Source: Verrucomicrobiia bacterium
GTDB taxonomy: Bacteria > Verrucomicrobiota > Verrucomicrobiia > Limisphaerales > Palsa-1400
Direction of reading: 5' to 3'
Assembly (NCBI GenBank): GCA_025934545.1
Contig: JAICXV010000234.1
Coordinates: 1-5,173 of the forward strand
DNA length: 5,173 bases
Both the position numbers and the translations under genes were made by a program. Positions 1 to 5,173 of the stretch are shown piece by piece. Within the stretch, counting starts at the first letter, position 1, and each line of letters begins with the position of its first letter. The notes under the pieces were generated by a model. The model had not been told where the DNA came from. It did no database searches and saw only the letters and a list, made by a program, of their open reading frames with translations.

Positions 1-738
1 CACCATGCGGATGCCGTGACTGTAATCGGCATACGTTTCTTCGTGGCCGTTGTATTCAGGTTGAATGAATGTGCCGTCGGGATAATGCCAGCCGTAGATG
101 ACGACGGGTTTTGGAACACCGGTGTGGAGATTGTTGTAAATGAGTGTCGAGACGATGACGTCTTTTTTATCGCCGTCGACAAGCGAACCCAATGGATGGG
201 CGGCGAGCGTGACGACGCGTTGGGTCCAGACCATCGTGTTGTGCTGATTGAAATACGGCACAGTAATCATGTTGGGGTCTGGCGGAATCGGATTGGGTTG
301 CAGATGAACGACAGCTTTGTTGGCGATGTCGTTAACCATTTTGCGCGTCGGACGAATGGTGCCGAGAAGAGTGTCGAGACGTTGCGCCAGCAAAGGCGTC
401 ATCGGTTCCAGGAAATAATCGGAGTCAGAACCGATCGCCATATAGTCGGGCGTGACGTAGTAAGTGACCGTGTGAGATGTGCCGCTGATGGTGAGGTTCG
501 TGGTGATCGGCACGAGCGTGCGCATGAAGTTCGGGACATTGCCGCTGGCGATTTGAGCGTAAATCCAGTTTTCGCGTTGTAAATCCGGCGGCGTGGCCAT
601 CGGGAGGATGACGTTAACGAATTGCTGGCCGGACAGCGCATTGGCGGCGCGCGGCGGAACGTTCAGCGTCGCCGCCCACGACGTCAGGCAAACCGCCAAA
701 GCGATCGCAGCGAGCGAGAAAATCCGGAAACGGTGCAT
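1..738 (-). CDS. Exported protein of unknown function (3' end outside window)
   Basis: An uninterrupted minus-strand reading frame runs from ATG at 738-736 to the window edge, giving 246 codons without a stop. Residues 1-22 look like a Sec signal peptide: basic start (MHRFR), hydrophobic core, and a likely cut after SWA. Cys17 is preceded by LAV, which does not fit a lipobox. The mature part has no membrane segment, so a periplasmic, surface or secreted location is inferred. Visible landmarks are NVPNFMRTLVPI (68-79), VTPDYMAIGSDSDYF (95-109), TVPYFNQHNTMVWTQR (159-174), AAHPLGSLVDGDKKDVIV (179-196), VVIYGWHYPDGTFIQP (212-227) and YADYSHGIRMV (236-246). From memory these resemble a conserved hypothetical family of environmental bacteria; I know of no assigned function. 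The conserved-looking His, Asp and Tyr clusters could be catalytic or carbohydrate-binding, but that is speculation. It has no strong Shine-Dalgarno site and is transcribed divergently from thrH. Confidence 0.85.
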   Translation of the reverse strand, partial: MHRFRIFSLAAIALAVCLTSWAATLNVPPRAANALSGQQFVNVILPMATPPDLQRENWIYAQIASGNVPNFMRTLVPITTNLTISGTSHTVTYYVTPDYMAIGSDSDYFLEPMTPLLAQRLDTLLGTIRPTRKMVNDIANKAVVHLQPNPIPPDPNMITVPYFNQHNTMVWTQRVVTLAAHPLGSLVDGDKKDVIVSTLIYNNLHTGVPKPVVIYGWHYPDGTFIQPEYNGHEETYADYSHGIRMV

Positions 739-760
739 AGAAGGTTTGTTCGTGGGCAGT

Positions 761-788
761 AGAATAAATACTCGCGGCACGTCTTCAA
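761..788 (-). promoter_or_regulatory. Weak sigma70-like promoter candidate for the exported-protein gene
   Basis: On the minus strand TTGAAG (788-783) is followed after 16 bp by TATTCT (766-761), each matching four of six consensus bases, about 22 bp upstream of the ATG at 738. The patch 761-772 is the only AT-rich stretch in the otherwise GC-rich 107-bp divergent spacer, so it probably also serves the opposite gene. The match is weak and promoter consensus in this phylum is uncertain. Confidence 0.2.
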
Positions 789-845
789 AGCAAGCCGCCA
801 ACGCTCGCGCTCGACATCGCCGCGCGTTCTTGGAAAACTGGCGCC

Positions 846-1451
846 GTGAAACAAACTGTCGTTTGCCTCGATCTTGAAGGTGTTCTCGTTCCCGAAATTT
901 GGATCAACGTCGCCGAAAAAACCAAAATCCCCGAATTGCGCCGCACGACCCGCGACGAACCTGATTACGACAAGCTCATGCGCGGTCGCATCGAGATTCT
1001 CGACAAGCACGGGCTCAAACTTTCCGACATTCAGGAAGTCATCGGCGAAATGGAACCGTTGCCGGGCGCGCTGGAGTTCTTGCGCGAGTTGCGGTCGTTG
1101 ACGCAAGTGATCATTTTGTCGGACACGTTCGAGCAATTTGCCAAACCTATTATGAAACAATTGGAATGGCCCACGATTTTTTGCAATTACCTCGTGGTCG
1201 AAAACGGGCGCATCGCCGGATATAAATTGCGCCAGGAACATCCGAAAAAGAATTCGGTGATCGCGTTAAAAAGTTTGAAATACTTTATCATCGCGGCGGG
1301 CGATTCGTTCAATGACACGTTGATGTTGGCCGAGGCAAATGTGGGTTTCCTGTTTCACGCGCCGGACAATATCAAGAAGCAGTTTCCGCAATATAAAACT
1401 TACGAGGAATACAACGATCTGCTGGCAGCGATGAAGAAGGCGATGGCCTAA
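846..1451 (+). CDS. thrH: ThrH: phosphoserine phosphatase / homoserine phosphotransferase
   Basis: A 201-residue HAD-superfamily enzyme that strongly resembles ThrH of Pseudomonas aeruginosa (about 205 residues). Members dephosphorylate phosphoserine to serine, and the Pseudomonas enzyme can pass the phosphate to homoserine, feeding threonine synthesis; it acts in the cytoplasm. HAD motif I is DLEGVLVPE (9-17), with nucleophile Asp9 and the Glu11 typical of ThrH/SerB in place of the usual second Asp. Motif II is LSDT (91-94, Ser92). The Mg2+-binding motif IV is GDSFND (152-157). The cap segment TTRDEPDYDKLM (34-45) and LRQEHPKKNSVIA (128-140) are also ThrH-like. Translation starts at GTG 846, which places motif I at the expected distance from the N-terminus; a weak GGAA lies about 10 nt upstream. 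The stop overlaps the end of gpsA by 4 bp, tail to tail. Family assignment is firm; transferase activity is inferred from homology. Confidence 0.95.
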   Translation: MKQTVVCLDLEGVLVPEIWINVAEKTKIPELRRTTRDEPDYDKLMRGRIEILDKHGLKLSDIQEVIGEMEPLPGALEFLRELRSLTQVIILSDTFEQFAKPIMKQLEWPTIFCNYLVVENGRIAGYKLRQEHPKKNSVIALKSLKYFIIAAGDSFNDTLMLAEANVGFLFHAPDNIKKQFPQYKTYEEYNDLLAAMKKAMA

Positions 1452-2428
1452 CACTCGCGTTTCAATTCGCGCGTCATCAAATCGTGCACGGCTTTGCGGA
1501 TGTCTTTGCCGCAATAAAGCATTTCATAGACTTCGTCGATGATCGGGGTTTCGACATTTACTTTGCGCGCGAGTTGGTAGGCCGAACGCGCCGTCGGATA
1601 ACCTTCAGCAACGGTAATCGTGCTGGAAAGAATGTCGGGAACCTTTTCGCCGCGACCGACCCGTTCGCCGAAACCACGGTTGCGGCTGAGTTTGGAAAAA
1701 CAGGTAACGGTCAGGTCGCCGAGCCCGCTCAGTCCCGCGAACGTTTCTGATTGCGCGCCGCACGCCACGCCGAGCCGTCGGATTTCCACAATGGCACGCG
1801 TCACGAGCGCGGCTTTGGCGTTGTCGCCGAATCCAAGGCCGTCGCCAATACCACCGGCGATGGCGACAACGTTTTTTAACGCGCCGCCCAATTCCACACC
1901 GAGCACATCATTGGTCGTGTAAACACGAAACGCCGGCGTGCTGAAAAGGATTTGGATTTTCTGCGCGATTTCACCGTCGGGATTTGCCGCCACGATTGCT
2001 GCGGGAATATTCTTTGCGACTTCCATCGCGAGTGTCGGGCCGGTGAGCGCGGACGCGGCGGCGTTCGGCATCGTTTCGCGCATAATCCCGGACATGGTCA
2101 GGCCAGTGTCGTATTCGATGCCTTTCGTCACGCTGACTGCGATGCCGTTGAAGTCCGCCATCTTCGCGGTGACTTCGCGAAAATGTTTGGACGGAACAGC
2201 GATGACCGCACATTCCGCACCGTTGATCGCTGCACCGAGATCTTTCTCAAACCGCAAGTCGGACGAAAGGTCGATGTTCGGCAGGTAGCGCGTGTTTTTT
2301 CCAGCCTGTTCAACGGCGCGAAGATTTTCGGCGTTGTGTCCCCACAAAGTGACGTCGTGTCCATTCTGGCAAAGTAGATTTGCCAGCGCCGTTCCCCACG
2401 CTCCCGCCCCCACAACTGTCACGCGCAT
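1448..2428 (-). CDS. gpsA: Glycerol-3-phosphate dehydrogenase [NAD(P)+]
   Basis: A 326-residue cytoplasmic enzyme that interconverts dihydroxyacetone phosphate and sn-glycerol 3-phosphate with NAD(P)H, supplying the backbone of phospholipids. The N-terminal Rossmann domain opens with the dinucleotide motif GAGAWG (7-12). Further GpsA hallmarks are VTKGIE (100-105, Lys102), LTGPTLAMEVAK (128-139), the catalytic helix ELGGALKNVVAIAGG (179-193, Lys185), GDNAKAALVTR (201-211), LSGLGDLTVTC (233-243, Asp238) and SRNRGFG (248-254). The C-terminal part has VAEGYPTA (273-280) and a normal family ending. Length is typical and nothing appears broken. The ATG at 2428 sits directly before GxGxxG, as expected. 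It lies 1 bp beyond the plsY stop (TGA-T-ATG), so it is probably co-transcribed and translationally coupled. Only an A-rich stretch with a poor Shine-Dalgarno match precedes it. Its 3' end overlaps thrH by 4 bp. Confidence 0.97.
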   Translation of the reverse strand: MRVTVVGAGAWGTALANLLCQNGHDVTLWGHNAENLRAVEQAGKNTRYLPNIDLSSDLRFEKDLGAAINGAECAVIAVPSKHFREVTAKMADFNGIAVSVTKGIEYDTGLTMSGIMRETMPNAAASALTGPTLAMEVAKNIPAAIVAANPDGEIAQKIQILFSTPAFRVYTTNDVLGVELGGALKNVVAIAGGIGDGLGFGDNAKAALVTRAIVEIRRLGVACGAQSETFAGLSGLGDLTVTCFSKLSRNRGFGERVGRGEKVPDILSSTITVAEGYPTARSAYQLARKVNVETPIIDEVYEMLYCGKDIRKAVHDLMTRELKREC

Positions 2429-2429
2429 A

Positions 2430-3128
2430 TCAGGTTTTCTTTTTGCCGATGCGATTTTCGGTGCCGTTCATCAGCCGTTGAATGTTGGCTTTGTGTTTGT
2501 AAATCGCCAATGCGCCGAGCGCGGCCAGCGCATAAACCAGAACCGGATAGCCCACCGAGGCCGACGGATTGCCGCGCCATGCCCACGCGGCAATCGGCAA
2601 AGTAATCGCTGCAGCGATTGACGCGACGGATACGTATTTGGTCGCCAAAACAAAAACGATCCAGACGATCAATGCGGTCACACCGGCGAGCGGAGCCCAA
2701 GCGAAGACGACTCCGCCGGTCGTGGCAACGCCTTTGCCGCCTTTGAATTTCAGCCAGCAGGTATAATTGTGTCCGAGAATTGCGCCAATGCCGCTGACGA
2801 GCGAAAGTGTTTCTTTCGATTCTTCAGGAAAAAATTTCAGGAGAACAACCGGAACAACCAGGCAAGCGGCGACGCCTTTGAGTGCGTCGACGAGCAACAC
2901 GATCGTTCCCGGCCCTTTGCCGATGGTTCGAAAAACATTGGTAGCGCCGATGTTCCGGCTGCCGACCGTTCGAATATCAATGCCCTTGGCCTTGCCCGCC
3001 AGATAACCCGTGGGCAAAGAGCCAATCAAATAAGCAGCAATTATGGCGATGACGTATCCGATGCGTTTACCTTTAATTCGTTGTCGGGTTGAGTCAACTG
3101 GTTTATGACGCGCAAATTTGCATTGCAA
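2430..3128 (-). CDS. plsY: Acyl-phosphate:glycerol-3-phosphate acyltransferase PlsY
   Basis: An integral membrane enzyme that transfers an acyl group from acyl-phosphate to sn-glycerol 3-phosphate, giving lysophosphatidate, the first phospholipid intermediate. Numbered from TTG 3128 (232 aa), it shows the PlsY signatures LIGSLPTGYLAGK (34-46), SRNIGATNVFR (57-67), GHNYTCWLKFKGGKGVAT (119-136) and the ending IYKHKANIQRLMNGTEN (209-225). Hydrophobic helices lie between them, and the C-terminus is basic. The start is uncertain. Family members normally begin a few residues before the first helix (IGYVIAIIAAYLIGS), but no in-frame ATG, GTG or TTG exists there. The nearest canonical option is TTG 3128, which adds a basic 22-residue leader. 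A non-standard ATC at 3062, with AAAGG 7 nt upstream, would give a typical 210-residue protein. More upstream ATGs (3200, 3290) would run through the VanZ gene and are unlikely. It is the first gene of the pair with gpsA, whose product is its substrate. Confidence 0.93.
   Translation of the reverse strand: MQCKFARHKPVDSTRQRIKGKRIGYVIAIIAAYLIGSLPTGYLAGKAKGIDIRTVGSRNIGATNVFRTIGKGPGTIVLLVDALKGVAACLVVPVVLLKFFPEESKETLSLVSGIGAILGHNYTCWLKFKGGKGVATTGGVVFAWAPLAGVTALIVWIVFVLATKYVSVASIAAAITLPIAAWAWRGNPSASVGYPVLVYALAALGALAIYKHKANIQRLMNGTENRIGKKKT
3070..3074 (-). promoter_or_regulatory. Shine-Dalgarno-like AAAGG within the annotated plsY leader
   Basis: On the minus strand AAAGG (3074-3070) stands 7 nt before the ATC codon at 3062, exactly where a family-typical PlsY would begin. 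Good Shine-Dalgarno matches are scarce elsewhere in this window. It may mark the true initiation region, or be coincidence inside a longer coding sequence that starts at TTG 3128. Confidence 0.35.
3081..3109 (+). promoter_or_regulatory. Sigma70-like promoter candidate for the VanZ-comEC pair
   Basis: TTGTCG (3081-3086) and TATGAC (3104-3109) are separated by 17 bp, each matching four of six consensus positions. They lie about 50 bp upstream of the preferred VanZ GTG start. The inverted repeat at 3088-3098 would fall in the spacer, a usual operator position. The candidate overlaps the possible N-terminal extension of plsY, so it makes most sense if plsY starts near 3062. Confidence 0.22.
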
Positions 3129-3135
3129 TCGCGAT
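3088..3135. repeat. Cluster of four short palindromes between divergent operons
   Basis: Four self-complementary elements lie within 48 bp: GTTGAGTCAAC (3088-3098, 5-bp arms around one base), GCAAATTTGC (3112-3121), ATTGCAAT (3122-3129) and ATCGCGAT (3128-3135). They lie between or just inside the 5' ends of plsY and the VanZ gene. Such elements are candidate binding sites for dimeric regulators, but no known operator is recognised. Confidence 0.35.
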
Positions 3136-3159
3136 GCGCTATCTCTTGTCTTAAGACGC

Positions 3160-3609
3160 GTGACATTTCGGTTTTTGAAATATTGGCTGCCGGTGGTCAT
3201 CTGGATGCTCGTGATTTTCAGCGCATCGACCAGCGCCGGGACGCCGCAAAATACGTCGCGGTTCATCCGGCCGTTCTTGCTGATTTTCAAACCGGACCTG
3301 ACCGACGAACAGTTTGAAAAGGTCCACTACGCTATCCGCAAAACGGGACACTTCGTGGAATACGCGATGTTAGGCTTATTGCTTTTGCGCGCATTGCGCG
3401 GCGAACAAGGGTTCATGAAATTCGCACCCGCCGCGCAGTTCGTCGCGGTTTTGTTGTTGTGCGCATTTTACGCCACGACCGATGAATTTCATCAGCGCTA
3501 TGTTCGCGGCCGGGAAGCTTCCGTTCACGACGTCGTGTTGGATTCATGCGGAGCTGCCTTCGGGTTGATCGTCTACGGCGTGGCGACGCGTAAAAGGAAA
3601 CCCCGATAA
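3160..3609 (+). CDS. VanZ-family membrane protein
   Basis: A small integral membrane protein of 149 residues from GTG 3160. It carries the VanZ-like pattern: a first helix (about 7-22), then RKTGHFVEYAMLG (60-72) at the start of helix two. A third helix (about 92-107) leads into TTDEFHQRYVRGREASVHD (106-124), then a last helix (about 125-141) and a basic tail RKRKPR. The His/Glu and Asp-Glu-x-His-Gln residues are the family's conserved polar positions. VanZ itself gives low-level teicoplanin resistance in enterococci; most chromosomal homologues have no established role, so resistance should not be inferred. An upstream in-frame TTG at 3118 would add 14 residues. GTG 3160 is preferred because it gives a compact basic start before the first helix and leaves room for a divergent promoter. 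It probably forms an operon with the following comEC-like gene, which starts immediately after its TAA. Confidence 0.85.
   Translation: MTFRFLKYWLPVVIWMLVIFSASTSAGTPQNTSRFIRPFLLIFKPDLTDEQFEKVHYAIRKTGHFVEYAMLGLLLLRALRGEQGFMKFAPAAQFVAVLLLCAFYATTDEFHQRYVRGREASVHDVVLDSCGAAFGLIVYGVATRKRKPR
3594..3598 (+). promoter_or_regulatory. Ribosome-binding site candidate for the comEC-like gene
   Basis: AAGGA lies inside the last codons of the VanZ gene, 11 nt before the ATG at 3610. The spacing is slightly long but usable. It supports that ATG and independent initiation by the downstream gene, alongside possible stop-start coupling. Confidence 0.45.
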
Positions 3610-5173
3610 ATGCGACGTCCACTGCTCAGCGCGGCGGTGGTTTACGCGGCGGGAATTCTCGTCGGTGATTTTCTTCATGCGCCTTTTCAGTGGTTGCTCG
3701 TTGCGTGTTTGGCGGTTGCGCTTGTCGCGTTGATTTCGGTTCGGCTCCGTTGGATTTTTATTCTGGGCGCATTTCTGTTGCTCGGATGGACGAACATGGT
3801 ATGGCGCACCGCCGTTGTCCCTTCGTCCGATTTGCGCGTGTTGCTTTCGGACAAACCGGAATATGTCACTGTCCGCGGCAAATTACGGCAGCCTCCTGCT
3901 GAACATATTTTCGAGAGACATCATGAGGAAGCGATGCGATCGGTCGCATATATTGATGTCGCGGCGCTCGCGCGCGGCACAAACTGGCAATCGGCAAGCG
4001 GACAACTCATCGTCATGACGCCCGGTGTCCTGCCCGAACAATTCTACACCGGACAATGCGTCGCAATCAGCGGCGTCATCCAACAACCCAGCGGGCCGTT
4101 CGCCGACGAACTTTTCGACTCGAAATCTTTCCTCAAACGAAAAGGTATTTACTACCAGCTGCGCGCAACCTCGACCAACGATTGGCAAATCGCAGCAGGC
4201 GGCACTACCAAACCATTGTCCGACCGGTTTGCCGCTTACGCGAAAAACACGCTCGCCATCGGATTAAGCGAAGAAGATCTCCCGCTTCGTCTGATTTGGA
4301 CGTTGGTGCTCGATTGGAAAGCGCCGATGACGGCGTCGGTCGAAGAACCGTTCGTCAAAGCTGGGACTTTTCATATTTTCGCTGTCGACGGGCTGCGCAT
4401 CGGCTTGATCACGGCCATGCTCGTCACTTTTTTCCAGGTGCTGCGAGTGCCGAGGGCCCTCGCCGGTTTTCTCACGATTCCGACGATTTGGTTTTACGCC
4501 GGTTTAACCGGATTTCCAGCGTCAGCGATTCGCGCGTCGATTATGGCGACAATCGTGATCGGCGGCTGGGCGGTGAAGCGTCCAAGCGATCTGGTCAATT
4601 CGCTGTTCACGGCGGCGCTGATTATTTTGCTGTGGGATCCGCAACAATTGTTTCAGGCTGGCTTCCAACTGTCATTCGTCGTCGTCCTTTGCATCGTGTT
4701 GGTCTTGCCAATTGTTCGAAGCTGGCTCGGAAAACCGTTTGAACCGGACCCGTTTTTGCCGAAACAAATCGCTGCGCAACAATTCTGGCATGGCGGCTGG
4801 ATCGCGCATCCGCGCAAATTCTTTGTCGACACGCTCGCGATTTCGTTGGCGGCATGGCTCGGATCGATTCCGCTTGGCGCGCAATATTTTCACGTGTTCA
4901 ACATCATCAGCACGCCGGCGAATTTTGTGGTAGTGCCGATGACGGCATTAACTCTGATCAGTTGTCTTGGAAGTTTGCTGACCGGATTTTGGGCGCCGTC
5001 GCTCGCCGGACTTTTCAATCATGCGAGTTGGGGTTTGATGAAAGGAATTATTGTCATCAGCCAGTGGTGCGTGCAATGGCGGCCCGCGGCGATCAACGTT
5101 TCGACACCAACGTTGCTGACGTCTACCTGGTATTATGCCGTGCTCCTTGCCCTGTTGACCGGTTGGATTTTCC
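3610..5173 (+). CDS. comEC: ComEC/Rec2-family DNA-uptake channel protein (3' end outside window)
   Basis: An open frame of 521 codons from ATG 3610 to the window end without a stop. Three hydrophobic helices (about 5-23, 27-44, 48-62) precede a soluble OB-fold-like domain of the DUF4131 type (about 84-195), including FADELFDSKSFLKRKG (164-179), which matches the family's pattern in that domain. A polytopic competence domain follows: KAGTFHIFAVDGLRIGLI (250-267), GFPASAIRASIMA (301-313), WDPQQLFQAGFQLSF (342-356) and further helices to the edge. In transforming bacteria ComEC carries single-stranded DNA across the inner membrane. A C-terminal metallo-beta-lactamase-like domain, common in the family, would lie beyond the window, so its presence is unknown. 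The signature usually reading SGLH is DGLR here (260-263), and the glycine usual in the LLLG segment is Asp in LVLDW (232-236). It may be a divergent lineage form or no longer serve transformation. It starts directly after the VanZ stop, in the same frame. Confidence 0.9.
   Translation, partial: MRRPLLSAAVVYAAGILVGDFLHAPFQWLLVACLAVALVALISVRLRWIFILGAFLLLGWTNMVWRTAVVPSSDLRVLLSDKPEYVTVRGKLRQPPAEHIFERHHEEAMRSVAYIDVAALARGTNWQSASGQLIVMTPGVLPEQFYTGQCVAISGVIQQPSGPFADELFDSKSFLKRKGIYYQLRATSTNDWQIAAGGTTKPLSDRFAAYAKNTLAIGLSEEDLPLRLIWTLVLDWKAPMTASVEEPFVKAGTFHIFAVDGLRIGLITAMLVTFFQVLRVPRALAGFLTIPTIWFYAGLTGFPASAIRASIMATIVIGGWAVKRPSDLVNSLFTAALIILLWDPQQLFQAGFQLSFVVVLCIVLVLPIVRSWLGKPFEPDPFLPKQIAAQQFWHGGWIAHPRKFFVDTLAISLAAWLGSIPLGAQYFHVFNIISTPANFVVVPMTALTLISCLGSLLTGFWAPSLAGLFNHASWGLMKGIIVISQWCVQWRPAAINVSTPTLLTSTWYYAVLLALLTGWIF

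Noticed and set aside
16..582. A 188-codon plus-strand open frame
   Set aside because: It lies opposite the exported-protein gene, which has a signal peptide and continuous protein-like sequence to the window edge. The plus-strand translation has no domain character and reads as an antisense shadow.
684..1241. A 185-codon minus-strand open frame
   Set aside because: It is antisense to thrH, whose HAD motifs are complete, and it also crosses the divergent spacer and the start of the exported-protein gene.
1494..1514. A stem-loop TTGCGG / CCGCAA as a possible terminator of thrH
   Set aside because: The stem has only six pairs with a 9-nt loop and no following T-tract, and it lies within conserved gpsA codons.
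1952..2377. A 141-codon plus-strand open frame
   Set aside because: It is antisense to the conserved Rossmann half of gpsA; its composition is a by-product of the GpsA codons.
3129..3290. An N-terminal extension of PlsY from ATG 3290 or 3200
   Set aside because: It would overlap the conserved start of the VanZ gene on the other strand and add residues unlike any PlsY N-terminus I know.
3160..3609. Reading the VanZ-family protein as a glycopeptide-resistance gene
   Set aside because: No other van genes are present; chromosomal VanZ homologues are widespread and mostly uncharacterised.
4056..4742. A 228-codon plus-strand open frame, the longest closed frame in this region
   Set aside because: It is in another frame of the comEC-like gene. 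Its Arg/His-rich translation has no recognisable motif, while the comEC frame shows membrane helices and family signatures throughout.

Overview
The window reads as bacterial chromosome with moderately high GC and dense packing. It holds six protein-coding genes, two of them cut by the window ends. I see no RNA genes, mobile elements or CRISPR arrays. The gene set and the remembered look of the proteins suggest a member of the Verrucomicrobiota, perhaps near Pedosphaera/Limisphaerales. The pointers are a ThrH-type phosphatase, weak or absent Shine-Dalgarno sites, several apparent non-ATG starts and a large secreted protein of unknown function. This placement is an inference from memory, not a search result.

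Layout. Positions 1-738 (minus) carry the N-terminal 246 codons of an exported protein of unknown function; its 3' end lies outside the window. A 107-bp divergent spacer (739-845) separates it from thrH (846-1451, plus), a HAD-family phosphoserine phosphatase / homoserine phosphotransferase. thrH meets gpsA tail to tail with a 4-bp overlap. gpsA (1448-2428, minus) lies 1 bp downstream of plsY (2430 to about 3128, minus), forming a compact two-gene operon. A short divergent control region rich in small palindromes (about 3063-3159) precedes a plus-strand pair: a VanZ-family membrane protein (3160-3609), then a ComEC/Rec2-type membrane protein (3610 to past 5173) whose ATG directly follows the VanZ stop codon.

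How the genes work together. GpsA makes sn-glycerol 3-phosphate from dihydroxyacetone phosphate, and PlsY acylates it in the membrane, so this pair makes the first phospholipid intermediates. ThrH belongs to serine/threonine metabolism. ComEC proteins form the inner-membrane channel for transforming DNA; the VanZ-like protein has no secure role.

I found no convincing new multi-gene system. The points most worth checking are the missing canonical start codon at the expected plsY N-terminus, the altered signature motif in the ComEC-like protein (DGLR where SGLH is usual), and the palindrome cluster between the two divergent operons.
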